Positions 8,399-18,074 of a stretch of DNA of 64,000 nucleotides are shown one piece after another. The stretch's first letter is position 1, and each line of letters starts with the position of its first letter. This DNA is from Streptomyces sp. DG1A-41 (GTDB taxonomy: Bacteria; Actinomycetota; Actinomycetes; Streptomycetales; Streptomycetaceae), in NCBI RefSeq assembly GCF_037055355.1, contig NZ_CP146350.1:5169001-5233000 (forward strand), read 5' to 3'. The position numbers and the translations under genes are program-made. The notes under the pieces were generated by a model that was given only the letters and a program-made list of their open reading frames with translations, had not been told where the DNA came from and searched no databases.

Positions 8399-9016
8399 AT
8401 GAGAGGTGCCGCCTCGGACCAGGGGGCCGCCACCGTCTGGAGTGTCGGGGCGATCGCCGTCCTGTGCGTGGTGTTCGGGGTCGTCCTCGCGCTGGGGCAG
8501 GCCGTCGTGATCCGGCACCGTGCGGCGGGCGGTGCGGATCTCGCGGCGCTCGCGGCGGCGGACCACTGGGCCGAGGGCGGTACGGCGGCCTGTGCCCGGG
8601 CCGGCCGGGTGGCCCGGGCACAGGGCGTCCGGCTCGTGCGGTGCGAGGTCGTCGGGGAGATCTCGGACGTGACGGCGGCGTCGGGTCGGGGGCCGTTCAC
8701 GGCGGAGGTCAGGGCACGGGCGGGGCCTCCGACGGCTCCCTTGGGTCTTCCGTCGGCGGGGGGCGTCGGGGCCGGGGTGGGTGCTGGGGTGTCTTTCCTG
8801 GGCTTCTGGGCGGCTTCGTTGGGTCTTCCGTCGGTGGAGGCTGTCAGGAGCCGGGCGCGTGCTGGGGCGCCGCTCCCGGGCTTTCCGGCGGCCTCGGGCC
8901 CTCCGCTGGCGGGGACTGTCAGGGCTCGGGTGGGTGCTCGGGTGTCTCTCCTGGGCCTCCCGGCGGCTGCTCCTCCGCTTCCTTCTCCTCGGGAGCCCCC
9001 TCCAGCAGCACCGTGA
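8399..9016 (+). CDS. TadE-like (Rv3654c-type) protein with unusual repeat-derived C-terminus
   Basis: A 205-residue reading. Residues 1-105 match the Rv3654c/TadE-like pattern: DQGAATVW, a hydrophobic helix (AVLCVVFGVVLALGQAV), then GGADLAALAAAD. Family members usually end soon after this region. Here the frame runs on through three imperfect 26-residue repeats beginning LGLPS and overlaps the convergent helicase gene by 98 bases. The tail is therefore probably a recent addition, or a reading-frame error hides the normal stop. The start at 8399 gives a normal N-terminus; a GTG at 8336, overlapping the previous stop, is the alternative. Confidence 0.6.
   Translation: MRGAASDQGAATVWSVGAIAVLCVVFGVVLALGQAVVIRHRAAGGADLAALAAADHWAEGGTAACARAGRVARAQGVRLVRCEVVGEISDVTAASGRGPFTAEVRARAGPPTAPLGLPSAGGVGAGVGAGVSFLGFWAASLGLPSVEAVRSRARAGAPLPGFPAASGPPLAGTVRARVGARVSLLGLPAAAPPLPSPREPPPAAP
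8741..8971. repeat. Three tandem imperfect 78-nt repeats at a convergent gene junction
   Basis: Units at 8741-8818, 8819-8896 and 8897-about 8971. On the plus strand they encode the repeated C-terminal tail of the TadE-like protein. On the minus strand each unit reads like the Pro/Glu-rich C-terminal tail of the helicase (QPPx..P..PG..PxHxPxP). The helicase stop codon lies inside unit 3, so units 1 and 2 look like duplicated copies of that tail. Confidence 0.75.
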
Positions 9017-11354
9017 GCAGTCGCACCGCCCCCCTCTTGTGCAGCGGGTCGTTGCCGTTGCCGCACTTGGGGGACTGGATGCAGGACGGGCAGCCGGCGT
9101 CGCACTCGCAGGAGGCGATGGCCTGGCGGGTGGCGGTCAGCCAGGTGCGGGCGGTGTGGAAGGCGCGCTCCGCGAAGCCCGCGCCGCCGGGATGGCCGTC
9201 GTAGACGAAGACCGTGGGCAGGAGCGTGTCGGGATGGAGCGGGATCGACACGCCGCCGATGTCCCAGCGGTCGCAGGTAGCGAAGAGGGGCAGCAGGCCG
9301 ATCGACGCGTGCTCGGCGGCGTGCAGGGAGCCGCCGAGGATCTCCGGGTTGATCCGCGCGCGGTCGAGCTGGTCCTCGGTGACGGTCCACCACACGGCCC
9401 GGGTGCGCAGCGTACGAGGAGGGAGGTCGAGTTTCGTCTCGCCCAGCACCTCACCGGTCATGAGCCGCCTGCGGAGGAAGGAGACGACCTGGTTGGTGAC
9501 CTCGACGGAGCCGTAGCACAGGCGGCCGTCGCCCCAGGGGACCTCGACGTCCGTCTCCAGAACGGAGATCGACGTCGTGTCACGGGCGACCGTGGAGTAG
9601 GGCGGGGCGGCCTCCTCGACGAGGGCGACGGAGTCCTCGAGGTCCAGCGACCGCACCAGGTACGTGCGGCCCTGGTGGAGGTGGACCGCCCCCTCGTGGA
9701 CGGTGGAGTGCGCGGCGCCCGCGTCGACCGTGCCGAGCAGTCGGCCCGTGCCGCTCTCGACGACCTGGATCGGGCGCCCGCCCTCACCGCGGATGTCGGT
9801 GAGGTCGGCGGCCCGCTCACGTCGGGTCCAGTGCCAGGCCTTGGTGCGGCGGCGCAGCAGCTTGGCGGCCTCCAGCTGGGGGAGGAGGTCCTCGCAGGCC
9901 GGGCCGAACAGGGCGAGGTCCTCGTCCGTCAGGGGCAGTTCCTCGGCGGCCGCACACAGGTGCGGGGCCAGCACGTAGGGGTTGTCCGGGTCGAGGACCG
10001 TCGACTCGACGGGCTGGTCGAACAGGGCCTCGGGGTGGTGGACGAGGAAGGTGTCCAGCGGGTCGTCCCGTGCGACCAGGACGGCCAGCGCCCCCTGCCC
10101 GGACCGTCCGGCCCGGCCCGCCTGCTGCCACAGGGAGGCGCGTGTGCCCGGGTAGCCGGCGATGACGACCGCGTCCAGGCCGGAGATGTCGATGCCGAGT
10201 TCGAGGGCGTTCGTCGCGGCGAGGCCCAGCAGTTCACCCGAATGGAGGGCGCGTTCGAGTGCGCGGCGCTCCTCCGGGAGATAGCCGCCCCGGTACGCCG
10301 CGACACGCCGGACCAGCGACCGGTCGACCTCGGCCAGTCGCTCCTGGGAGATGACGGAGATCAGCTCGGCGCCGCGCCGGGACCGCACGAAGGCGACCGA
10401 GCGCACGCCCTGCACGGTGAGGTCGGTGAGCAGGTCGGCGGCCTCGGCGGTGGCCGTGCGGCGGACGGGGGCGCCCTTCTCGCCGTGCAGCTCGGTCAGC
10501 GGCGGTTCCCAGAGGGCGAACACCAGTTCACCACGCGGGGAGGCGTCGTCGGCGACCTCCACCACCGGCAGACCGGTGAGGCGGCGAGCGGCCACCGCGG
10601 GCTCGGCGGCGGTGGCGGAGGCCAGCAGGAACACGGGCGAGGCGCCGTGGCGGGCGCACAGGCGGCGCAGCCGGCGCAGCACCTGGGCGACGTGCGAGCC
10701 GAAGACGCCGCGGTAGGTGTGGCACTCGTCGACGACGACGTACTTCAGCGACTTCAGGAAGGAGGACCAGCGGGGGTGGGACGGCAGGATGCCCCGATGC
10801 AGCATGTCCGGGTTGGTCAGTACGTAGTTGGCGTACTGGCGGATCCACTCGCGCTCTTCGAACGGAGTGTCGCCGTCGTACACGGCCGTGCGAACCGAAT
10901 GGCCCAACGGATGTGAAAGTTCCTTCACAGAGCGGCACTGATCCGCCGCAAGAGCCTTGGTGGGGGCCAGGTAGAGGGCGGTCGCGCCGCGGCCGTTCGG
11001 GGCCTCGGCGCCGTCCAGGAGGGTGGACAGGACCGGCACGAGGTAGGCCAGGGACTTGCCGGAGGCCGTGCCGGTGGCGACGACGACCGATTCGCCGTCC
11101 AGCGCGTGTTCCGCCGCGCGCGCCTGGTGGGCCCAGGGATGCTCGATGCCCGCGGCCCGCACGGCCGCCACGACCTCCGCGCGGATCCGGTCCGGCCAGA
11201 CGGCATGCCGACCCTCGCGCGGGGGCAAGTGCTCCGTATGAGTAATGCGCGAAGCCCTGCTCGGACCGGACGCGAGGCGGTCCAGGACCGCGCCCGGCGT
11301 GGGTCGGGGGGCGGGGTCCGTCGGGGGTCGATCGGATCGGTGATTCTTGGCCAT
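8919..11354 (-). CDS. DEAD/DEAH-box helicase with C-terminal DUF1998 (MrfA/YprA-like)
   Basis: An 811-residue SF2 helicase. Motif I is VVVATGTASGKS, motif II is the DECH box VVVDECHTYRG, motif III is LLASAT, and motif VI lies in QQAGRAGRSGQGA. The DUF1998 region near the end holds the cysteine cluster CECDAGCPSCIQSPKCG, a likely metal site. The Bacillus member MrfA acts in repair of mitomycin-type DNA damage; the same role here is inferred. The start is uncertain: ATG 11354 (MAKNH) is preferred, ATG 11435 would add 27 residues, and longer readings run antisense through bldG. The C-terminal tail is Pro/Glu-rich and repeat-related. Confidence 0.85.
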   Translation of the reverse strand: MAKNHRSDRPPTDPAPRPTPGAVLDRLASGPSRASRITHTEHLPPREGRHAVWPDRIRAEVVAAVRAAGIEHPWAHQARAAEHALDGESVVVATGTASGKSLAYLVPVLSTLLDGAEAPNGRGATALYLAPTKALAADQCRSVKELSHPLGHSVRTAVYDGDTPFEEREWIRQYANYVLTNPDMLHRGILPSHPRWSSFLKSLKYVVVDECHTYRGVFGSHVAQVLRRLRRLCARHGASPVFLLASATAAEPAVAARRLTGLPVVEVADDASPRGELVFALWEPPLTELHGEKGAPVRRTATAEAADLLTDLTVQGVRSVAFVRSRRGAELISVISQERLAEVDRSLVRRVAAYRGGYLPEERRALERALHSGELLGLAATNALELGIDISGLDAVVIAGYPGTRASLWQQAGRAGRSGQGALAVLVARDDPLDTFLVHHPEALFDQPVESTVLDPDNPYVLAPHLCAAAEELPLTDEDLALFGPACEDLLPQLEAAKLLRRRTKAWHWTRRERAADLTDIRGEGGRPIQVVESGTGRLLGTVDAGAAHSTVHEGAVHLHQGRTYLVRSLDLEDSVALVEEAAPPYSTVARDTTSISVLETDVEVPWGDGRLCYGSVEVTNQVVSFLRRRLMTGEVLGETKLDLPPRTLRTRAVWWTVTEDQLDRARINPEILGGSLHAAEHASIGLLPLFATCDRWDIGGVSIPLHPDTLLPTVFVYDGHPGGAGFAERAFHTARTWLTATRQAIASCECDAGCPSCIQSPKCGNGNDPLHKRGAVRLLTVLLEGAPEEKEAEEQPPGGPGETPEHPPEP

Positions 11355-11514
11355 CGGCACCGAGTGTGTCACTGGCGTGACGGACAATGGAGCCAAGGCG
11401 TCGTGCACGCCTGCCCGTAAGTGATTGAATGCCATCGCGGCTGGCGAATCGTCCAGGGGACGAAGCCGAGGTGCCCCAAGGGCGACCGCTCGATAGCAAG
11501 GTGCTGGAGGATCC

Positions 11515-11856
11515 GTGGACCTGTCCCTGTCGACCGAGACCATGGGCGATCGCACGATCGTCAGGGTCGGTGGCGAAATCGACGTATATACCGCGCCCAA
11601 GCTGCGCGAGCAGTTGGTCGAGCTGGTGAACGACGGCAGTTTCCACCTTGTCGTCGACATGGAGGGCGTGGACTTCCTCGACTCCACCGGGCTCGGCGTG
11701 CTGGTCGGCGGCCTGAAGCGCGTGCGGGCCCATGAGGGCTCCCTGCGCCTGGTCTGCAACCAGGAGCGCATTCTGAAGATCTTCCGCATCACCGGTCTCA
11801 CCAAGGTGTTCCCCATTCACACCTCGGTCGAGGAAGCGGTGGCGGCGACCGACTGA
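11515..11856 (+). CDS. bldG: BldG anti-sigma factor antagonist
   Basis: A 113-residue STAS-domain protein. The phosphorylation loop [14 protein letters not shown] places the predicted phospho-serine at residue 57, as in BldG, which controls aerial hyphae and antibiotic production in Streptomyces. Unphosphorylated antagonist binds anti-sigma factors and releases sigma. It has a GTG start with CTGGAGG five bases upstream. The gene encoding its probable kinase/anti-sigma partner follows 135 bases downstream. The upstream region is shared with the divergent helicase. Confidence 0.95.
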   Translation: MDLSLSTETMGDRTIVRVGGEIDVYTAPKLREQLVELVNDGSFHLVVDMEGVDFLDSTGLGVLVGGLKRVRAHEGSLRLVCNQERILKIFRITGLTKVFPIHTSVEEAVAATD

Positions 11857-11991
11857 CCACCGGACCCGGGCCTCGCGCCCGGGCCGGCCGAAGTTGCGGC
11901 AAGAGTTCGGCAGAAGTGAAGACCGAGGGGGCCCGGGCTTTCGGCGGCCCGGCGCCTCTCGACAGCACGCCCGTAGTTGCGAGGGGGATGC

Positions 11992-12429
11992 ATGGCCACC
12001 GTTGAGCTCCGCTTCAGCGCGCTGCCCGAGCACGTCAGGACCGCCCGGCTGGTGGCGGCCGCGGTGGCGCGCAGGGCCGGAGTGGACGAGGCCGTCCTCG
12101 ACGAGGTCAGGCTCGCCGTCGGCGAAGCCTGCACGCGGGCCGTCGGACTGCACCAGACCGGCGGGATCTCGGCACCTGTGAAGGTGCTGCTGATCGAGGA
12201 GGAGAAACAGTTCTCCATCGAGGTCGGCGACGAGGCCCCGCACGCGGTCCCCGGCGAGCGCGCGCCCGGCGCCGGACCCGGCGATCCCGACGGTGAGGCC
12301 GACGAGGACGAGATGGGCCTCGCGGTCATCAGCGGACTCGTCGACGACGTCGAGGTCAGCGCGGGGGAGCACGGCGGGTCGATCAAGATGACCTGGCCGA
12401 CCACACCGCCGCCGACCATCCTGGCCTGA
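11992..12429 (+). CDS. Anti-sigma factor / HATPase_c regulator downstream of bldG
   Basis: A 145-residue RsbW-like protein. The N-box lies in VLDEVRLAVGEACTRAV, in which glutamate and alanine occupy usual positions but the canonical asparagine is absent. The glycine-rich end has MGLAVISGLVDDVEV and closes with SIKMTWP. It should bind BldG and a sigma factor. ATG 11992 is chosen because GAGGGGGA sits just upstream; a TTG five codons earlier is less likely. It corresponds by position to SCO3548 of S. coelicolor (from memory). A strong hairpin ends the unit. Confidence 0.85.
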   Translation: MATVELRFSALPEHVRTARLVAAAVARRAGVDEAVLDEVRLAVGEACTRAVGLHQTGGISAPVKVLLIEEEKQFSIEVGDEAPHAVPGERAPGAGPGDPDGEADEDEMGLAVISGLVDDVEVSAGEHGGSIKMTWPTTPPPTILA

Positions 12430-12453
12430 CCGGCCACCGCACACAGCGTTCTC

Positions 12454-12485
12454 GACGAAGGGCCCCACCCGTGGGGCCCTTCGTC
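12454..12485 (+). terminator. Terminator of the bldG unit
   Basis: Perfect 15-bp inverted repeat (12454-12468 with 12471-12485) beginning 24 bases after the anti-sigma stop, with the core GGGCCCCAC / GTGGGGCCC. The remaining gap to hppA holds a possible -10 element TACAAT at 12654-12659. Confidence 0.8.
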
Positions 12486-12702
12486 ATGTGCGGGTGTCAG
12501 TGCGCGCCTTTACAGTGGTTCCTGTGCCGTTCATCGCGTGAATTCGTTCACGATCATTCGCATGCTCCACGGCAGTCCGAGAATGCTTTCAGGGCATTAC
12601 CCCAGAAGGCCAATTCCGCTTATCGCGCTCTGTTTTGATCAGGTTCCGGTACCTACAATCCCGTCCACATCTTGAGCTCAGCCCAAGCGTCAAGGAGGAC
12701 GA

Positions 12703-15108
12703 ATGGCGGGGCTTTCCATCTCATCACAGTCGGGCCATCCCACAGACCTCGCAGCCGCCGTACTGACCGATGACAACCGCGTTCTCGTCGCGGTCATCGC
12801 GGTCGTCGCGCTGGCGGCACTCGTGGTCGCGGGCGTCCTGGTACGCCAGGTACTCGCGGCCGGCGAGGGCACCGACAGCATGAAGAAGATCGCGGTGGCG
12901 ATCCAGGAAGGCGCGAACGCCTATCTGGCACGCCAGCTGCGCACGCTCGGCGTATTCGCCGTGGTCGTGTTCTTCCTGCTCATGCTGCTGCCCGCGGACG
13001 ACTGGAATCAGCGTGCCGGTCGGTCGGTGTTCTTCCTGATCGGAGCGGCGTTCTCGGCGGCCACCGGCTATATCGGCATGTGGCTCGCCGTGCGCAGCAA
13101 TGTGCGTGTCGCGGCGGCGGCGCGTGAAGCGACACCGGCGAAAGGCGAGCCGGAAAAGGATCTCACCGCGGTCTCGCACAAAGCGATGAAGATCGCATTT
13201 CGCACGGGCGGCGTCGTCGGCATGTTCACGGTGGGCCTCGGCCTGCTGGGCGCCTCCTGCGTGGTGCTGGTGTACGCGGCCGACGCGCCGAAGGTGCTCG
13301 AGGGCTTCGGCCTCGGGGCCGCGCTGATCGCGATGTTCATGCGTGTCGGCGGCGGCATCTTCACCAAGGCCGCCGACGTCGGCGCCGACCTGGTCGGCAA
13401 GGTCGAACAGGGCATTCCGGAGGACGACCCGCGCAATGCCGCGACCATCGCCGACAACGTGGGCGACAACGTCGGCGACTGCGCGGGCATGGCGGCCGAC
13501 CTCTTCGAGTCGTACGCCGTGACCCTGGTCGCCGCGTTGATCCTCGGCTCGGCGGCCTTCGGCGACGTGGGGCTCGGCTTCCCGCTGCTCGTGCCGGCGA
13601 TCGGTGTGATCACCGCCATGATCGGTATCTTCGCGGTGGCGCCGAGGCGCGCCGACCGCAGCGGCATGAGCGCCATCAACCGCGGGTTCTTCATCTCCGC
13701 GGTGATCTCGCTCGTGCTGGTCGCGGTGGCCGTCTTCGTCTACCTGCCCGGGAAGTACTCGGACCTCGACGGCGTGACGGACGCGGCGATCACGGGCAAG
13801 GGCGGCGACCCGCGGATCCTCGCGCTCGTCGCGGTGGCCATCGGCATCGTGCTCGCCGCGCTGATCCAGCAACTGACCGGCTACTTCACCGAGACCACCC
13901 GGCGTCCCGTCCGGGACATCGGCAAGACCTCGCTCACCGGCCCGGCCACCGTCGTCCTCGCCGGTATCTCCGTCGGTCTCGAATCCGCCGTCTACACCGC
14001 CCTGTTGATCGGCCTCGGCGTCTACGGGGCGTTCCTGCTCGGCGGTACGTCGATCACGCTGGCGCTGTTCGCGGTGGCGCTGGCCGGCACCGGCCTGCTC
14101 ACCACGGTCGGTGTGATCGTCGCGATGGACACCTTCGGGCCCGTCTCCGACAACGCGCAGGGCATCGCGGAGATGTCCGGCGACGTCGAGGGCGCGGGCG
14201 CGCAGGTGCTCACCGACCTGGACGCGGTCGGCAACACCACCAAGGCGATCACCAAGGGCATCGCGATCGCCACGGCCGTGCTCGCGGCGGCGGCGCTGTT
14301 CGGTTCGTACCGCGACGCGATCATCACGGGAGCGCGCGACGTGGGCGAGCAGTTGTCCGGGGCGGGGGCATCGATGAGCCTGATGATGGACATCTCGCAG
14401 CCCAACAACCTCGTGGGTCTCGTCGCGGGCGCGGCGGTCGTCTTCCTCTTCTCGGGGCTGGCGATCAACGCCGTGTCACGATCGGCGGGTTCCGTGGTCT
14501 TCGAGGTGCGGCGGCAGTTCCGCGAGAAGCCCGGGATCATGGACTACAGCGAGAAACCGGAGTACGGAAAGGTCGTCGACATCTGCACCCGGGATGCCCT
14601 GCGCGAGCTCGCCACACCCGGTCTGCTCGCCGTGCTGGCGCCCGTCTTCATCGGGTTCACGCTCGGTGTCGGGCCGCTGGGCGCGTTCCTGGCGGGCGCG
14701 ATCGGCGCGGGCACGCTGATGGCGGTGTTCCTCGCCAACTCCGGTGGCGCCTGGGACAACGCCAAGAAGCTCGTCGAGGACGGCCACCACGGAGGCAAGG
14801 GCAGCGAGGCCCACGCGGCGACCGTGATCGGCGACACCGTCGGCGACCCCTTCAAGGACACCGCCGGTCCGGCGATCAACCCGCTGCTGAAGGTCATGAA
14901 CCTGGTGTCGCTGCTCATCGCGCCCGCGGTGATCAAGTTCTCCTACGGCCCGGACAAAAGCATCGGAGTACGGATCCTGATCGCGGCTCTCGCGTTCGTC
15001 GTCATCGTCGGCGCGGTGTACGTGTCAAAGCGGCGCGGCATCGCCGTAGGTGACGAAGACAACGCCGAACGGGAGCCCAAGTCGGCGGACCCGGCAGTGG
15101 TTTCGTAG
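12703..15108 (+). CDS. hppA: Membrane-bound proton-translocating pyrophosphatase
   Basis: An 801-residue protein with about 16 hydrophobic segments, the usual size for the family. It hydrolyses cytoplasmic pyrophosphate and pumps protons outward. The catalytic loop DVGADLVGKVE and the Mg-PPi residues of DNVGDNVGDCAGMAADL are intact. The sequence GNTTKAITKG carries lysine and threonine at the positions that separate K+-independent enzymes from K+-dependent ones (which have Ala and Gly), so this should be a K+-independent H+ pump. An AAGGAGG site lies eight bases before the ATG. A soluble pyrophosphatase is also encoded, at 61.6 kb. Confidence 0.95.
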   Translation: MAGLSISSQSGHPTDLAAAVLTDDNRVLVAVIAVVALAALVVAGVLVRQVLAAGEGTDSMKKIAVAIQEGANAYLARQLRTLGVFAVVVFFLLMLLPADDWNQRAGRSVFFLIGAAFSAATGYIGMWLAVRSNVRVAAAAREATPAKGEPEKDLTAVSHKAMKIAFRTGGVVGMFTVGLGLLGASCVVLVYAADAPKVLEGFGLGAALIAMFMRVGGGIFTKAADVGADLVGKVEQGIPEDDPRNAATIADNVGDNVGDCAGMAADLFESYAVTLVAALILGSAAFGDVGLGFPLLVPAIGVITAMIGIFAVAPRRADRSGMSAINRGFFISAVISLVLVAVAVFVYLPGKYSDLDGVTDAAITGKGGDPRILALVAVAIGIVLAALIQQLTGYFTETTRRPVRDIGKTSLTGPATVVLAGISVGLESAVYTALLIGLGVYGAFLLGGTSITLALFAVALAGTGLLTTVGVIVAMDTFGPVSDNAQGIAEMSGDVEGAGAQVLTDLDAVGNTTKAITKGIAIATAVLAAAALFGSYRDAIITGARDVGEQLSGAGASMSLMMDISQPNNLVGLVAGAAVVFLFSGLAINAVSRSAGSVVFEVRRQFREKPGIMDYSEKPEYGKVVDICTRDALRELATPGLLAVLAPVFIGFTLGVGPLGAFLAGAIGAGTLMAVFLANSGGAWDNAKKLVEDGHHGGKGSEAHAATVIGDTVGDPFKDTAGPAINPLLKVMNLVSLLIAPAVIKFSYGPDKSIGVRILIAALAFVVIVGAVYVSKRRGIAVGDEDNAEREPKSADPAVVS

Positions 15109-15320
15109 GGAGGTCGTCCAAGCCCCAGCTCAAGGTGCGGGCGGGCCGCGCGCGTTGACGCGTCGCCCGCTCGCTCTGTGCGTGTACACGACCACGCCGT
15201 GAGGCTTCTCTCGCTTGGTGCAAAAGGTTACAAAAAGGTCTTAATAGACTTGCGGCGTGCGGTTGCCGTGCATCTGGCGTGTATGTTCCGGGGCCGAGAG
15301 CCATGGAAGGGACCAAACCG

Positions 15321-15884
15321 GTGAACAAGAAGCTCGCGGCCGCACTGTCCGGCGGTGCGGTACTGGTACTGGCGCTGTCGGGGTGCGGCGGCGACGACAA
15401 CGAGAAGCTGGACTCCTGGGCCAAGCAGGTCTGCGACGCCGTACAGCCGCAGGCCAAGAAGATCGAGTCGGCCAATGCCTCGATCCAGAAGGAAACCTCG
15501 GACAACAGCAAGCCGGAGGACGTCCAGAAGACCGACGCACAGGCCTTCCAGGACATGTCCGACGCCTACAAGGCCATCGGGGCCGCGGTGACCAAGGCCG
15601 GGGCGCCGGACGTGGAGAACGGCCAGAAGAAACAGGAGGACGCCGTCAAGGAGCTCAACGCGATCTCCTCCTCGTACGCCTCCCTGAAGAAGCAGGTCGA
15701 CGCGCTCGACACCAAGGACCAGGGCAAGTTCGCGGACGGCCTCAAGGACATCGCCACCGAGCTCGACAAGCTGGGCAAGAGCGGGAACGACGCGCTCCGG
15801 AACCTGGAGGAGGGCGAGGTCGGCCAGGCGATGGCCCGGCAGACCAGCTGCAAGGCGGCCACGGCGCCGGCGACCCAGAGCTGA
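15321..15884 (+). CDS. Small secreted lipoprotein
   Basis: A 187-residue protein with a basic start (NKKLAAAL), a hydrophobic core and a lipobox LSGC at residues 19-22, so it should be cleaved and lipidated at that cysteine. The mature part is charged and helical, with heptad-like Lys/Asp spacing, no recognised catalytic motif and two further cysteines. The GTG at 15321 with GAAGGGA upstream is preferred over ATG 15303. An AT-rich promoter-like stretch lies near 15222-15250. It follows hppA in the same direction after 212 bases. Function unknown. Confidence 0.75.
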   Translation: MNKKLAAALSGGAVLVLALSGCGGDDNEKLDSWAKQVCDAVQPQAKKIESANASIQKETSDNSKPEDVQKTDAQAFQDMSDAYKAIGAAVTKAGAPDVENGQKKQEDAVKELNAISSSYASLKKQVDALDTKDQGKFADGLKDIATELDKLGKSGNDALRNLEEGEVGQAMARQTSCKAATAPATQS

Positions 15885-16047
15885 GCGAGGAGCGTTTTCG
15901 GGGCCGGCGGGGCTGCTGAGCCGGCAGTGACTGCTGGGCCTGCCCGGTGAGCCGCGCCCGATACGACTGCCGGGTCGGCCCGCTGAGCCGCGCTCGATAC
16001 CCGGCACGGGCACGTGCGGTACCGGTGCCGGCGGCCACAATGGGGGC

Positions 16048-17577
16048 GTGAGTAACGCCAGCCAGTCACCCCTGTCCCCGCTGCCCTCCTCCGACCGTCC
16101 CGATGTCGCCGCCCGGCTCCGGGACGCCCTGGTCCAAGCCTCCTTCACCGCCGACGGGCTGCTCGAACTGCTCGGCGGCCCCGCGTACGCGGCCCTGGCC
16201 CGGAGCGAGACCGTGCCCGCGCTCCGGGCGACCCGCGGGGAGACGCCGCTGGAGTCGCTCGTCCGGCTGTTCCTCCTGCAGCAGCCCGTGCCGCACGCGC
16301 GCGTGGCGGACGTCCTGCCCGTCGACGCGTGCCTGGAGAGCGGCTGGCTGACGCGCGTCGGGGGCGACGAGCTCGCCGCGGCCGTGGACGTACGGCCGTA
16401 CGGCGGGCCCGGCGGCGAGGACTGGTTCATCGTGTCGGACCTGGGCTGCGCGGTCGGTGGCGCCGGGGGCATCGGCCGGCGTGACCAAGGAGTCGTCCTG
16501 GGAGTCGGCGGCGCCTCCACGACACTCGCCGGCATCACCGTCCGTACGCCCGTCGCCGCCGCGCTCGACCTCGGCACCGGCTCCGGCATCCAGGCCCTGC
16601 ACGCCGCGCAGCACGCCACGCGCGTGACGGCCACCGATCTCAATCCGCGCGCGCTGCACATCACCGCCCTCACGCTGGCGCTGTCCGGCACCCCGGCCGC
16701 CGATCTGCGCGAGGGCTCCCTCTTCGAGCCGGTGCGGGACGACGAGAAGTACGACCTGATCGTCTCGAACCCGCCGTTCGTGATCTCTCCCGGCGCCCGG
16801 CTCACCTACCGCGACGGCGGGATGGGCGGGGACGATCTGTGCCGCGCGCTCGTTCAGGAGGCAGGGGAGCGGCTGAACGAGGGCGGGTTCGCGCAGTTCC
16901 TCGCCAACTGGCAGCACGTGGAAGGGGAGGACTGGCAGGACCGGCTCAGGTCATGGGTGCCTCGGGGCTGCGACGCGTGGATCGTGCAGCGCGAGGTGCA
17001 GGACGTCAACCAGTACGCCGAGCTGTGGCTGCGGGACGCGGGCGACCACCGCGAGGACGTGGCGGAGTACCAGGCGCGGTACGACGCCTGGCTCGACGAG
17101 TTCGAGGCGCGCAAGGTGAGGGCCGTCGGCTTCGGCTGGATCACCCTGCGCAGGACGGATGCCGCCGCGCCCTCCGTCACGGTGGAGGAGTGGCCGCATC
17201 CGGTCGAGCAGCCGCTCGGGGACACCATCCGGGCCCACTTCGACCGGCTCGACTACCTGCGCGACCACGACGACGCCGCGCTGCTCGAAGCACACTTCCG
17301 GCTCGGCGCCGAGGTCGTGCAGGAACAGGTCGGGCTGCCCGGCGCGGAGGACCCCGAGCATGTCGTGCTGCGCCAGAACCGCGGCATGCGCCGCGCCACC
17401 CGCGTGGACACGGTCGGCGCGGGCTTCGCGGGCGTGTGCGACGGCACGATGAGCGCCGGTCGCATCCTCGACGCCATCGCCCAGCTGATCGGCGAGGACC
17501 CGGTGCTGCTGCGCGACCGCACTCCGGCGCAGATCCGGCTGCTCGTCGAGCAGGGCTTCCTGGAGCCGGTCCGCTGA
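16048..17577 (+). CDS. SAM-dependent methyltransferase (N5-glutamine/N6-adenine type)
   Basis: A 509-residue protein. A helical N-terminal domain (about residues 1-130) precedes a class I methyltransferase fold with motif I LDLGTGSGIQAL, acidic motif II TATDLNP and the catalytic motif IV SNPPFVISP. NPPF/NPPY motifs occur in enzymes that methylate planar nitrogens in nucleic acids or glutamine side chains; the target here is not known. About 150 residues follow the fold as a separate C-terminal domain. GTG start. A 9-bp hairpin follows the stop. It lies just upstream of topA. Confidence 0.8.
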   Translation: MSNASQSPLSPLPSSDRPDVAARLRDALVQASFTADGLLELLGGPAYAALARSETVPALRATRGETPLESLVRLFLLQQPVPHARVADVLPVDACLESGWLTRVGGDELAAAVDVRPYGGPGGEDWFIVSDLGCAVGGAGGIGRRDQGVVLGVGGASTTLAGITVRTPVAAALDLGTGSGIQALHAAQHATRVTATDLNPRALHITALTLALSGTPAADLREGSLFEPVRDDEKYDLIVSNPPFVISPGARLTYRDGGMGGDDLCRALVQEAGERLNEGGFAQFLANWQHVEGEDWQDRLRSWVPRGCDAWIVQREVQDVNQYAELWLRDAGDHREDVAEYQARYDAWLDEFEARKVRAVGFGWITLRRTDAAAPSVTVEEWPHPVEQPLGDTIRAHFDRLDYLRDHDDAALLEAHFRLGAEVVQEQVGLPGAEDPEHVVLRQNRGMRRATRVDTVGAGFAGVCDGTMSAGRILDAIAQLIGEDPVLLRDRTPAQIRLLVEQGFLEPVR

Positions 17578-17581
17578 GGGA

Positions 17582-17604
17582 CTCGGCAGGGGTTTCCTGC
17601 CGAG
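17582..17604 (+). terminator. Hairpin after the methyltransferase gene
   Basis: CTCGGCAGG / CCTGCCGAG, a perfect 9-bp stem with a 5-nt loop starting five bases after the stop. The rest of the gap to 17876 has an AT-rich patch (17697-17720) that could be promoter for the next gene. Confidence 0.6.
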
Positions 17605-17876
17605 GGGCGAGCCCGCGCACCACGCCTGCCCCAGGCGCCACTCTCCGCACCACCGCCCCGTGCTCACGTCCCACGGGCCGTCGTCGAGGAGACTCGCCAA
17701 TAAAATTCGAGTCGATTTGAACACCTCGTCCAAAACGGTCCGGGAGGGGTCGGAAGTCCCTGATCCGCGACTGTGGCGCCCCGGCGTTCACCTCCGGTTC
17801 GCCTGCCCGCCGCCCATGCGTGTCAGCCTCCGGTGGCTGGGGAGACGCGGACGGGAGAAAAGGGGCGCGGCGAGTC

Positions 17877-18074
17877 ATGGAGAGCGAACCGGCGATCTTC
17901 GCGGGAGCGGTGTTCTCCCTGTTCGGAGGCGGGCTGCTGGCGTGGACCGTGACACGCGTACGCCAGCACCAGCCCGTCGCCCAGGGTGTGAGCCCCGTCG
18001 CATCGGCGACCCTCGCGAGCATCGTCGCGGTGCTCGCCCTGGCGGTCGGAACATGGTGCTTCACCCGCCTCTGA
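17877..18074 (+). CDS. Small two-helix membrane protein
   Basis: A 65-residue protein with hydrophobic stretches at about residues 7-24 and 44-62 joined by a basic, Gln-rich loop (VRQHQPV). No family is recognised. ATG 17877 with AAAAGGGG upstream. The position between the methyltransferase and topA is conserved in Streptomyces as far as recalled. Confidence 0.6.
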   Translation: MESEPAIFAGAVFSLFGGGLLAWTVTRVRQHQPVAQGVSPVASATLASIVAVLALAVGTWCFTRL

